From Rickettsiales bacterium (GTDB taxonomy: Bacteria > Pseudomonadota > Alphaproteobacteria > Rickettsiales > Anaplasmataceae), in NCBI GenBank assembly GCA_031286185.1, contig JAITUS010000008.1, positions 1-10,934 on the forward strand: a stretch of DNA of 10,934 bases. Reading direction: 5' to 3'. Position numbers and translations under genes: made by a program. The notes under the pieces were generated by a model. It searched no databases, was not told the origin of the DNA, and saw only the letters and a program-made list of their open reading frames with translations. Shown piece by piece: positions 1 through 6,901 of the stretch (the first letter of the stretch is position 1; every line of letters starts with the position of its first letter).

Positions 1-51
1 GATTTTTTCAAATTGCTCTCGACTTATACTGCTTGGATAACTTTTCCGCAT
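1..51 (-). CDS. Transposase, IS5-family-like, N-terminal 17 residues only
   Basis: Reading leftwards from the ATG at 51-49 the protein starts MRKSYPSSISREQFEKI and runs off the window. I recognise this as the start of Wolbachia IS5-type transposases from memory; no catalytic DDE residue is visible in so short a piece. A GAGGTG ribosome site lies just before the ATG. It is partial because of the window edge, so integrity of the gene cannot be judged. An identical copy begins at 10882 on the other strand. Confidence 0.7.
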   Translation of the reverse strand, partial: MRKSYPSSISREQFEKI

Positions 52-117
52 AGACACCTCATTATTAATCTATGCTTATTTTACCTCATCTCTTCGAGAT
101 TTTAAACAGGTTCTAAG
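1..117 (-). mobile_element. End of an IS5-family-like insertion sequence (left copy, truncated by window edge)
   Basis: This stretch is an exact reverse complement of the other end of the window (10816-10932), with 117 of 117 bases matching. It contains the 5' end of a transposase gene reading out of the window. The inner boundary is near 113-117; a shared CTTAG at the junction could include duplicated target bases. Beyond it the two flanks differ (118 mismatches). The outer end of the element is not in the window, so length and terminal repeats cannot be fully defined. The IS ends 64 bp before the radA start codon and may have displaced radA's original promoter. Confidence 0.85.
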
Positions 118-181
118 GCTTGATGTCTATCGCATATTTAGCTAATCTTTATTACAATTGCGAAAAACAACTTTAGCTTTT

Positions 182-1531
182 ATGAAAACTGTATATGTAT
201 GTCAATCCTGCAGTCACAGCACCGGCAGGTGGGTAGGAAGGTGCATTGCATGTGATAATTGGGATACGGTTGTTGAAGAAATAGTAGTAAAACAGAGACA
301 AGAGGTATATCTACACCGATTTCAATAAAGGCGTTATCGGGTGATGAAATTATTACTCCAGGCCGCTTTTTAACAGGAATAGAAGAGTTAGATAGAGTTT
401 TTGGTGGAGGTATTGTTCAAGGTGCTAGCATTTTAATTGGTAGCGAGCCTGGAATTGGAAAATCTACCCTTTTGCTGAGAATTGCAGCTAATGTTGCACA
501 AATTTCCTCTCTTGAGTGTCTTTATGTGTCCGGTGAGGAATCTCTAGAACAAGTAAGCCTCAGAGCAAAGCGCCTTAGGATAAATGAACCTAAAATTAAG
601 CTTTTATCTACAGTATCTTTGGCTGATGTAATAACAATAATAAAGGAAAATAGAAATATTAAGCTCTTAATAATTGACTCTGTACAAACAATGTACGATA
701 GCAAAATTGCATCAGCACCAGGCACTGTAACTCAAGTTCGCACCTGTGCTCATGAATTAACCGTTCTTGCTAAACAGCATGGTATTTCCCTCTTAATAGT
801 TGGCCATATAACTAAGGACGGACAAATAGCAGGACCTAAAACTTTGGAACATATGGTAGACACGGTGCTATATTTTGAAGGTGAAAATAGTAATCAATAT
901 CGCATTTTGCGTGCTATTAAAAATAGATTTGGCCCTGCAAATGAAATTGGTATTTTTGAGATGTCTGAAGCAGGACTCGTGCCTATTGATAATCCATCAG
1001 CGTTATTTCTAGCAGGAAATATCGATGATAGAGAAGTTGTTGGCAGCACTGTATTTGCGGGAATTGAGGGGTCAAGACCGATCTTGATGGAAGTTCAAGC
1101 GTTGATAGCAGGAACGAACATGGAAAATCCAAGAAGAGCAGTGGTTGGATGGGATATTAATAGATTAGCCATGATCATTGCAGTATTAAATGCTCGTTGT
1201 GAGATGTCTTTACACAAATAAAGAAGTGTATCTGAACATCGCGGGAGGACTGAAAATACAAGAGCCATCGGCTGATCTTGCTGTTGCTGCTCCCCTTTTT
1301 TCAAGCATAGTAAATTTACCGCTGCCAACTTCTTCAATAATTTGTGGCGAAGTTGCACTTTCAGGCGAGATTAGAAACATCTCACATGCTGACCTGAGGT
1401 TCAAAGAAGCACAAAAACTGGGGTTTAAAAAAGCAATTATGCCTAAAAATGGCAACTATTCTTCTCATGATATTAAAATAATTAAGCTTGGTCATATAAA
1501 GGAGTTAAGAGATATCTTCAATCACAGTTAA
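182..1531 (+). pseudogene. radA: DNA repair/recombination ATPase RadA (Sms), full length with two frameshifts
   Basis: RadA is a RecA-like ATPase that drives branch migration in homologous recombination. In order the sequence shows a four-cysteine zinc finger (Cys7, 10, 21 and 24; CQSC and CIAC), a Walker A motif GSEPGIGKST (about 442-471), the RadA-specific KNRFG motif (919-933) and a Lon-like C-terminal domain ending at the TAA at 1531. The ATG at 182 starts frame 2. Near 298-303 one base is missing (CAAGA where CAAAGA is expected), giving a TAA at 326-328. The frame then continues until one extra base near 1205-1215 would stop it at 1221. The rest reads in the original frame. The net change is zero: 1350 bp, equal to 449 residues, normal for RadA. 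With no other damage this is a very recent pseudogene or contains sequencing errors. No ribosome site is evident. The 3' end overlaps ftsY by 14 bp, tail to tail. Confidence 0.88.
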
Positions 1532-2429
1532 ATAGTGCTTCAGCAAATTCTTTACTAGTAAACTCCTTAAGATCCTCTATACCCTCGCCAATTCCTATAG
1601 CATGCAGCTTTACCTTATAAGCTTCTGCAAGTCCAATCACTACTCCGCCCTTAGCAGTGCCGTCTAGCTTTGTTACAATTAGCCCAGTAACATTTACCAT
1701 CTTACTAAATGCCTCCAGTTGGCTGTAAGCGTTTTGGCCGGTGGTTGCATCAAGAACTAAAATAACATCATGAGGAGCAGTGTCATCTAATTTCTTTATC
1801 GTTCTATATATTTTTGATAGTTCCTCCATAAGGTTCACGTTATTTTGTAGTCTGCCTGCTGTATCAATCAAAACAACATCAACGTTGTCTTTTATAGCTT
1901 GGCTTACAGCTCTATATGCAACACTTGCAGAATCGCTGCCATGTTCTCCAGTAACGATGGAACAACCAGAACGTTCTGCCCAGATATTTAACTGTTCACT
2001 AGCAGCAGCTCTGAATGTGTCACACGCAACAAGCATAACGGACTTTCCTACTTCCTTATATTTATACGCGAGCTTGCCTATTGTTGTAGTTTTACCATTA
2101 CCATTCACTCCGCATACCATTATTATATGTGTTTTTTTGTTTAAAATTAGCGGTTGCACAGCAGGGTTCAATATCGATTCTATTTCGCTCATTAGCTGCT
2201 GTGTGATGATATTATGCTCAACTTCCTTGTCAAACTTGATGCTTGTGAGCCTATCAATAATCAACTTGGAAGTTTTATGACCGATGTCCATGCTAATTAG
2301 CAGCTCTTCCAGCTCATCTAAAAGCGATTGATCTAACTTTTTTTTGCCAGAAAAAATACTCTTTACTCCATCGCTAAAGCGCGAAGAAGTCTTCAACAAG
2401 CCTTTATAAAGATTACTAAACAAACTCAA
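1518..2429 (-). CDS. ftsY: Signal recognition particle receptor GTPase FtsY
   Basis: FtsY is the membrane-associated receptor that pairs with Ffh and docks translating ribosomes at the Sec translocon. The 303-residue protein has the N domain (about 1-95) and then the SRP-type G domain: Walker A GVNGNGKTT (107-115), insertion-box DTFRAAASEQL (137-147), DTAGR (189-193), TKLDGTAKGG (253-262) and GIGEGIEDL (279-287). The long acidic A region of enterobacterial FtsY is missing, as is usual in alphaproteobacteria, and membrane contact probably uses the short basic amphipathic N-terminus. The start is TTG at 2429, chosen because AAGGAG lies 7 nt upstream and there is no nearby in-frame ATG. No frame damage is seen. 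Its end overlaps the radA end by 14 bp, so the two genes are transcribed convergently. The upstream neighbour, iscU, is divergent. Confidence 0.96.
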   Translation of the reverse strand: MSLFSNLYKGLLKTSSRFSDGVKSIFSGKKKLDQSLLDELEELLISMDIGHKTSKLIIDRLTSIKFDKEVEHNIITQQLMSEIESILNPAVQPLILNKKTHIIMVCGVNGNGKTTTIGKLAYKYKEVGKSVMLVACDTFRAAASEQLNIWAERSGCSIVTGEHGSDSASVAYRAVSQAIKDNVDVVLIDTAGRLQNNVNLMEELSKIYRTIKKLDDTAPHDVILVLDATTGQNAYSQLEAFSKMVNVTGLIVTKLDGTAKGGVVIGLAEAYKVKLHAIGIGEGIEDLKEFTSKEFAEALFNCD

Positions 2430-2436
2430 GGGGGTA

Positions 2437-2442
2437 CTCCTT
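2437..2442 (-). promoter_or_regulatory. Strong Shine-Dalgarno site fixing the TTG start of ftsY
   Basis: On the minus strand AAGGAG is followed by 7 nt and then TTG. In-frame codons further upstream include no ATG nearby, so this site decides the non-ATG start. Confidence 0.75.
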
Positions 2443-2502
2443 TTAAAATTACAACAATATAAAGAATGACATGCACCACGTGTATTTGTAAAGATAAAGT
2501 GG

Positions 2503-2544
2503 TAGTTTTACGGGAATTTTGAAAGTAAAAATCACGTAAAACTA
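2503..2544. repeat. 10-bp perfect inverted repeat in the ftsY-iscU divergent spacer
   Basis: TAGTTTTACG at 2503-2512 is the exact reverse complement of CGTAAAACTA at 2535-2544, with 22 nt between. It lies between two divergent genes, just before the probable iscU promoter. It could be an operator for a dimeric regulator with two half-sites about three helical turns apart, or an RNA hairpin in the ftsY leader. There is no T-run next to it, so a terminator is less likely. The IscR type 1 consensus was not seen. Confidence 0.5.
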
Positions 2545-2573
2545 ATACTTTTCTTTAATTTTCAACCTAAGTA

Positions 2574-2582
2574 TGTTATAAT
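2574..2582 (+). promoter_or_regulatory. Probable extended -10 promoter of the isc operon
   Basis: TGTTATAAT fits the extended -10 pattern TGnTATAAT exactly, 26 bp before the iscU ATG. There is no good -35 hexamer at 16-18 bp (only TTCAAC at 20 bp), which is typical of promoters that depend on the extended -10. Transcription would begin near 2588-2590, giving a leader of about 20 nt. Confidence 0.6.
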
Positions 2583-2608
2583 GTAAGTAATGGTTTACGG
2601 GTAATTCT

Positions 2609-2989
2609 ATGAGTTATAATGAGAAAATTTTAGATCATTACGAGAATCCAAGGAATGTTGGTTCTCTGGATAAAAATGATCCAAATGTTGGCACTGGTTT
2701 GGTGGGTGCACCATCATGCGGCGATGTTATGAAATTGCAAATAAAGGTCAATGACAAAGGCGTTATTGAAGATGCAAAATTTAAAACTTTTGGTTGTGGT
2801 TCTGCTATCGCTTCGAGCTCTTTGCTCACAGAGATGATCAAAGGAAAAACTATTGAGGATGTAACAAAGATAAAAAACACGCAAATAGTAGAAGAGTTGT
2901 CTTTGCCCCCGGTAAAGATACACTGCTCAGTGCTTGCTGAAGACGCTATAAAAGCTGCTATTCATGATTACCAAAATAAACAAAAATAG
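2609..2989 (+). CDS. iscU: Iron-sulfur cluster assembly scaffold IscU
   Basis: IscU is the scaffold on which new [2Fe-2S] clusters are built before release by the HscA/HscB chaperones. The 126-residue protein has all the ligand positions: Cys37 and Asp39 in GAPSCGD, Cys63 in FGCGSA, and His105/Cys106 in KIHCS. LPPVK (99-103), the peptide bound by HscA, sits just before the last ligand pair. Length and the start MSYNEKILDHYENPRNVG are typical of the family. It is first in the iscU-iscA-hscB-hscA cluster, with the iscA ATG 2 bp after its stop, so the two are probably translationally coupled. The cysteine desulfurase gene iscS, which often precedes iscU, is not next to it here. The gene appears fully functional. 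Confidence 0.97.
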   Translation: MSYNEKILDHYENPRNVGSLDKNDPNVGTGLVGAPSCGDVMKLQIKVNDKGVIEDAKFKTFGCGSAIASSSLLTEMIKGKTIEDVTKIKNTQIVEELSLPPVKIHCSVLAEDAIKAAIHDYQNKQK

Positions 2990-2991
2990 CT

Positions 2992-3396
2992 ATGAGTAAA
3001 TATCAAGGAGTGGATGCTGCAAAGAAAGATAAAAAACTTATCGCCGTAACTGCAAATGCAGTGGAAAGGATAAGGTATTTATTGGACAAAAAAAAGCACA
3101 CTAACCTTGAAGAATCAGAAGAAGCAATGGGAATCAGAGTGTTAATTAAACAAAAAGGATGTTCTGGTTTAAAATATGATATTGAATATGCGTATGATAT
3201 TCGTCCTTTAGAGTCGGTAATTGAAGAAAGCTGCAGTGATGGTCAAAAAGTCAGGGTGTTGATCGATCCAAAATCTGTCATGTTTATCCTTGGCTCTGAA
3301 ATGGATTATGTAGAGGAAAAATTCTCATCTGGTTTTGTTTTCAAAAACCCTAATGAGAAAGGAAAATGTGGTTGTGGAGAGAGTTTTCATGTCTAG
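2992..3396 (+). CDS. iscA: Iron-sulfur cluster A-type carrier IscA
   Basis: A-type carriers accept iron or clusters from the scaffold and deliver them to target enzymes. The 134-residue protein shows the HesB/IscA fold signature: Cys57 in KQKGCSGLKYDIEYA and the C-terminal pair Cys126 and Cys128 in GKCGCGESF, the three conserved ligands. The first 18 or so residues, which are lysine-rich, and a loop around 35-46 make it longer than the usual roughly 107 residues. An extra Cys81 is not part of the usual ligand set. It follows iscU by 2 bp, and its last 8 bp overlap the hscB start. No separate promoter or Shine-Dalgarno site is apparent, consistent with coupled translation. Confidence 0.95.
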   Translation: MSKYQGVDAAKKDKKLIAVTANAVERIRYLLDKKKHTNLEESEEAMGIRVLIKQKGCSGLKYDIEYAYDIRPLESVIEESCSDGQKVRVLIDPKSVMFILGSEMDYVEEKFSSGFVFKNPNEKGKCGCGESFHV

Positions 3397-3847
3397 CAAC
3401 TATTTTACATTGCTTGAAATTGAACCAGCTTTCAACATCAGTTTTGATGAGCTAGAGAAAAAATATATTCAGCTAAGCAAAACTGACATAGATGAAAGGC
3501 AGTCCAAAAACATGGAAAATATCAACAAAGCTTATCAAGTGCTCAAGTCCCCACTAAAACGTGCCGAGCATTTGTTGGATCTTTTTGGTGTGAAAAGCCA
3601 AAAGGATCATCTAAATTCTGAGATATTAAATGAATCAATGGAAGTAAGAGAGTATTTGCTGGACTGCGACGACCTACAATTTGCAATCAGGATGATTGAT
3701 GAAAAAATAAAGGGTTGCACTAAAAACCTAATCAATGCTTTTGCTGCAAAGAATCTTGATGAAGCTGCGATGCAAGTTTTAAGACTGAAATATTTATATA
3801 AGTCATTTGAGGAGGTAAAGAAAAATGCGGCCAATTCAAATTTTTGA
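3389..3847 (+). CDS. hscB: Fe-S co-chaperone HscB (J-domain protein) lacking the HPD motif
   Basis: HscB binds IscU and brings it to the Hsp70 HscA. I chose the ATG at 3389, inside the iscA end (8-bp overlap), because the protein then starts MSSNYFTLLEIEP like other HscB proteins; a longer ORF exists from 3335. The 152-residue product has an N-terminal J-like domain (about 4-60, with NINKAYQVLKSPLKRAEHLL at 44-63) and a C-terminal helical domain (about 75-145) that normally contacts IscU. The loop that should hold His-Pro-Asp reads SKTDIDE (30-36), so His and Pro are missing. HPD is needed in known J proteins to stimulate Hsp70 ATPase activity. Place in the operon and the rest of the fold make the identity firm, but chaperone stimulation may be weak or use other contacts. 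It overlaps hscA by 23 bp. Confidence 0.88.
   Translation: MSSNYFTLLEIEPAFNISFDELEKKYIQLSKTDIDERQSKNMENINKAYQVLKSPLKRAEHLLDLFGVKSQKDHLNSEILNESMEVREYLLDCDDLQFAIRMIDEKIKGCTKNLINAFAAKNLDEAAMQVLRLKYLYKSFEEVKKNAANSNF
3811..3816 (+). promoter_or_regulatory. Strong Shine-Dalgarno site for hscA
   Basis: GGAGGT lies 8 nt before the ATG at 3825, inside the 3' end of hscB. It is the strongest ribosome site of the operon and settles the hscA start. Much of this genome segment lacks clear Shine-Dalgarno sequences, so it suggests that hscA is translated independently at a good rate. Confidence 0.75.
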
Positions 3848-5600
3848 ACCAAGTTCAAATGAGGTAGTTTTTGGTATAGACCTTGGCACTACCAATTCTT
3901 TGATTGCCATGGTAGATAAAGCTGGTGATGTGGAAATATTTAAAGATGAGCAAGGAAGAGAGCTGCTGCCTTCTGCTATTTCATATGAAAATAACACATT
4001 GAAAACTGGCTACGATGTTGGCAAAAATGCTATCTGCTCTGTAAAACGTTTAATAGGCAAAAGCGTTGAAGACTTGCACAAAGAAGGCGTTAATTTTGAA
4101 ATAGATAACGAAAGTGAAAAAGTTATTAGGGTAAAATGCTCGGAGGAAAAGTATCTCACTCCTGTTGAGATTTCTGCTGAGATATTAAAAGCTTTATGTG
4201 ATAGGGTCAAGAAATCCACAGGGATGAAAGTGAAAAAAGCAGTGATTACTGTACCAGCTTACTTTGACGATTCAGCACGTAATGCAACTAAGTATGCAGC
4301 AAAATTAGCTGGCATAGAAGTTCTTCGCCTTGTCAATGAGCCAACCGCTGCGGCACTTTCTTACTCCATTAAAAAGAACAACAGCAGCGGAATGTATGCA
4401 ATCTACGACCTTGGTGGCGGAACATTTGATATTTCAATATTGAAATTACACCAAGGAGTGTTTCAAGTTCTTGCAGTTGGTGGTGATACCAAACTTGGTG
4501 GTGATGATTTTGACCATCTGCTAAGCTCAATCGTGCTCAATAAGTATAGAAAAAAGGCAGATTTAAGCGAAGAATGCCTTGATGCCATTCCAGCGCATGA
4601 TACTGGAAACTACAGTATCCGTGCCGTGAAAGAATACCTTAGCAGCAATGCTTCTGGCACTTTTGAATTCAACATCAACGGTGAATCATTTAAGTGCAAA
4701 ATTACCAAAGAAGAATTCGAACAAGCAATCAGCTCCTTGGTTAACAAGACTATCAATATAGTTACTCGTACTATAAGTGATATAGATCTTAAAATTGATG
4801 ATATAAAAGGAATAATTTTAGTTGGTGGCGCTACTAGAGTGCCATTAGTTCACGAATCACTAGTCAAGCTCTTTGGAAATAAAGTACTGAATGACGTAGA
4901 TCCAGATAAAGCAGTTGTTATTGGGGCAGCTTTGCAGGCTCATTATTTAACTTCAAGCTCAAAAGATAGGAACATTCTCTTGGACGTTTTGCCTTTATCA
5001 CTTGGCATAGGAACTATGGGAGGAATAGTTGAAAAGATCATACCAAGAAACACGCCATTGCCAGTTTCAGAAACAAAAGAGTTTACAACTTACGTCGATG
5101 GGCAAACGACAATAAAAATTCACGTTTGTCAGGGAGAACGTGAAATGATAGAAGATAACAGATCTCTAGCGCAATTTGAACTCAAAGGTATACCACCACT
5201 GCCTGCAGGTTCTGCAAGAGTTGAGATAGAGTTCACAGTTAATGTTGACGGAATATTGACTGTTGCTGTACGAGAAAAAACCACCGGAATTGAGCAGACA
5301 GTTGAAGTAAATTCAAGTTTTGGCTTAAGTGAAGCCGACGTTCAAGATATGGTTAACCAGTCAGTAAACAACTTTGATGAAGATATGAAGGCTCGTTCCC
5401 TTGCAGAAGCTAAAATTAATGGCAACAAACTCATACATTTGATTGAAGGCGATAATAGTCTTTCCTCTGATCAAAGGTTAAAAAATCTACTGCAAAACGC
5501 AAAAAAAGCGTTACAAGGAAATGATTTAAGTGAAATCAATAATGCTATCGCCAAGTTAGAAAACTCTTCCTTAGAGTTGTGTGAATTGACAAATAGGTAG
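3825..5600 (+). CDS. hscA: Fe-S assembly Hsp70 chaperone HscA
   Basis: HscA is the specialised Hsp70 that binds the LPPVK peptide of IscU and drives cluster transfer using ATP. The 591-residue protein has the full nucleotide-binding domain: GIDLGTTNS (17-25), the phosphate-2 region YDLGGGTFD, the VNEPTAAALSY segment and the GGATRVPLV adenosine motif. The substrate-binding domain starts near DVLPLSLGIGT and has the NTPLPVSETKEFTT region, followed by a short helical lid. It is a little shorter than the E. coli protein. The identity as HscA rather than DnaK follows from the sequence, the lack of a long EEVD-type tail and the position after hscB. No frame damage is present. ferredoxin (fdx), often the next gene, is absent: lepB converges from the other strand after 3 bp. 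Confidence 0.95.
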   Translation: MRPIQIFEPSSNEVVFGIDLGTTNSLIAMVDKAGDVEIFKDEQGRELLPSAISYENNTLKTGYDVGKNAICSVKRLIGKSVEDLHKEGVNFEIDNESEKVIRVKCSEEKYLTPVEISAEILKALCDRVKKSTGMKVKKAVITVPAYFDDSARNATKYAAKLAGIEVLRLVNEPTAAALSYSIKKNNSSGMYAIYDLGGGTFDISILKLHQGVFQVLAVGGDTKLGGDDFDHLLSSIVLNKYRKKADLSEECLDAIPAHDTGNYSIRAVKEYLSSNASGTFEFNINGESFKCKITKEEFEQAISSLVNKTINIVTRTISDIDLKIDDIKGIILVGGATRVPLVHESLVKLFGNKVLNDVDPDKAVVIGAALQAHYLTSSSKDRNILLDVLPLSLGIGTMGGIVEKIIPRNTPLPVSETKEFTTYVDGQTTIKIHVCQGEREMIEDNRSLAQFELKGIPPLPAGSARVEIEFTVNVDGILTVAVREKTTGIEQTVEVNSSFGLSEADVQDMVNQSVNNFDEDMKARSLAEAKINGNKLIHLIEGDNSLSSDQRLKNLLQNAKKALQGNDLSEINNAIAKLENSSLELCELTNR

Positions 5601-5603
5601 AGT

Positions 5604-6359
5604 TTACACAGCCTTGTGCAATATCCTGTCAAATCTCAGTGCAACAGGTACTCTGAAATTAAATGGCAACCAATCAATCTTCCCCAATTTAAACGATAAA
5701 CCAACTATGCTTACGCGCCCAATTATGTTTTCCATTGGTACAAAACCAATTTCAGGAAATCTACTGTCAAAAGAATTGTTTCTATTGTCTCCCATAACAA
5801 AAAATTGATCGTTAGGTACATAGTAAACTGGAGTATTATACAATAGCTTATTGGAAACATTATCTATCAAAATCTCATGTTTTCTTCCATCTGGGAGTGT
5901 TTCTATATACCTTGGTATACTGCGACTTGATTCATAATCAAAAAAACTTTCAAATTGCCTTCGCTTTACCTTCTGATCATTTAAGTATAATTCTCCCTCT
6001 ATCATTTGCACTTTATCGCCTGGTATCCCTATTACTCGTTTAACAAATCTGATGCTATCGTTTCTCGTAGGTTTAAAAACTATTATGTCACCACGCTCTG
6101 GAGGGGCATAAAAGATCCTGCCGCTGAAAATATTAGGAGAAAATGGAAAGGAGTGCTTACTGTAACCATATGAATATTTACTGGTAAAAATATAATCTCC
6201 TTCAAGCAGAGTGCTTTTCATCGAACCAGAAGGGATATGAAATGGCTCAAATAAAAAACTTCGTATTGACAGCGCAATCAGCAGTAAAAAAAATAATGAA
6301 GATAAAAATCTTCCTGTTCTTGTTACCCAGTTTCCTCTTAATTCCCCCAACTTTTCCAA
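5604..6359 (-). CDS. lepB: Signal peptidase I (LepB)
   Basis: LepB cleaves signal peptides from proteins leaving through Sec or Tat, acting on the outer face of the inner membrane. The 251-residue protein has one N-terminal membrane segment (about 17-36), then box B with the nucleophile Ser46 (IPSGSMKSTL), box D with the general base Lys107 (IRFVKRVIGIPGD) and box E GDNRNNSFDSR. These Ser/Lys dyad boxes identify an S26A peptidase. The start is TTG at 6359: the upstream in-frame codons reach a stop without an ATG, and the next candidate is another TTG three codons in. The ribosome site is weak. It converges on hscA, and a good promoter lies 28-56 bp upstream. The gene looks intact. Confidence 0.95.
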   Translation of the reverse strand: MEKLGELRGNWVTRTGRFLSSLFFLLLIALSIRSFLFEPFHIPSGSMKSTLLEGDYIFTSKYSYGYSKHSFPFSPNIFSGRIFYAPPERGDIIVFKPTRNDSIRFVKRVIGIPGDKVQMIEGELYLNDQKVKRRQFESFFDYESSRSIPRYIETLPDGRKHEILIDNVSNKLLYNTPVYYVPNDQFFVMGDNRNNSFDSRFPEIGFVPMENIIGRVSIVGLSFKLGKIDWLPFNFRVPVALRFDRILHKAV

Positions 6360-6386
6360 CTTCGTTTTTTCTTATAAATTAAGCTT

Positions 6387-6415
6387 ATTGTAACACATAA
6401 AAGTAGTAATGTGAA
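6387..6415 (-). promoter_or_regulatory. Probable sigma70-type promoter of lepB
   Basis: On the minus strand TTCACA (6415-6410) and TACAAT (6392-6387) are separated by exactly 17 bp; each matches the consensus hexamer in five of six positions. Transcription would begin near 6380, giving a leader of about 20 nt before the TTG. Confidence 0.65.
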
Positions 6416-6751
6416 ATTTTACTCGTAGGCGTTGTTTCTAAACCTCGTAACCTGTTCGAACTTTCTTCTACCACATTTAGATACGAACTAATTCACCTAG
6501 CTTTGTTGCAAAAATTTCACACCTTTATTTTTACGACCCAATTTTTACGCGGCTTGTTCTCATAAATATACGTACTTTTTGCGTTTTTTGGGGAAAAGTA
6601 AATAGTTAAATTTTTTGCGATGCTAGTTTATGGTACGTTTTTATAAACTACTATTTCTACTTTTTTTAGATAAGGTCAGTAATCAGTGGACAAAATTTCA
6701 GAATTATTTATATTCAATCCATCCCACCATACTTCTTGACCATACAAGATG
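6416..6751. other. Gene-free spacer with a hairpin
   Basis: No convincing gene or RNA gene is seen here. It is strongly AT-rich. ATTTTTACG occurs twice, 14 bp apart (6527-6535 and 6541-6549). TAGTTTAT (6624-6631) and ATAAACTA (6643-6650) form an 8-bp stem with an 11-nt loop. A run of seven T follows only about 10 nt later (6660-6667), so a terminator call would be weak. A 63-codon minus-strand frame over 6676-6867 has no recognisable family. Confidence 0.5.
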
Positions 6752-6780
6752 TTGACAAAGGCCCAGGTTGATCGTATGAT
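6752..6780 (+). promoter_or_regulatory. Near-consensus sigma70 promoter upstream of the J-domain/ankyrin pseudogene
   Basis: TTGACA (6752-6757), a 17-bp spacer and TATGAT (6775-6780) match the sigma70 consensus in 11 of 12 positions. It points at the gene beginning near 6902 and would give a leader of about 115 nt. It is the best promoter match in the window, in front of a gene that is now broken. Confidence 0.7.
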
Positions 6781-6901
6781 TAATATAGTAACATCACAAA
6801 ACTGAGTTAGAAGGGTACAAAGCAAAAGTTTAAAAAGGTAGTGAGGGCTGATATTACTAAAAAGCATAACAAAACAGGTATATAAAGTACGAGAAGGGTT
6901 T

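Noticed and set aside
1780..2280. 166-codon plus-strand open frame opposite ftsY
   Set aside because: It is antisense to a clear, well conserved ftsY and its product is a hydrophobic shadow without a known family.
6440..6475. GTTCGAA-like T-loop motif suggesting a tRNA
   Set aside because: The flanking sequence does not form the acceptor, D or anticodon stems of a tRNA.
6676..6867. 63-codon minus-strand open frame in the lepB to J-domain spacer
   Set aside because: No family is recognised and the plus-strand promoter at 6752-6780 lies within it. Kept only as part of the spacer description.
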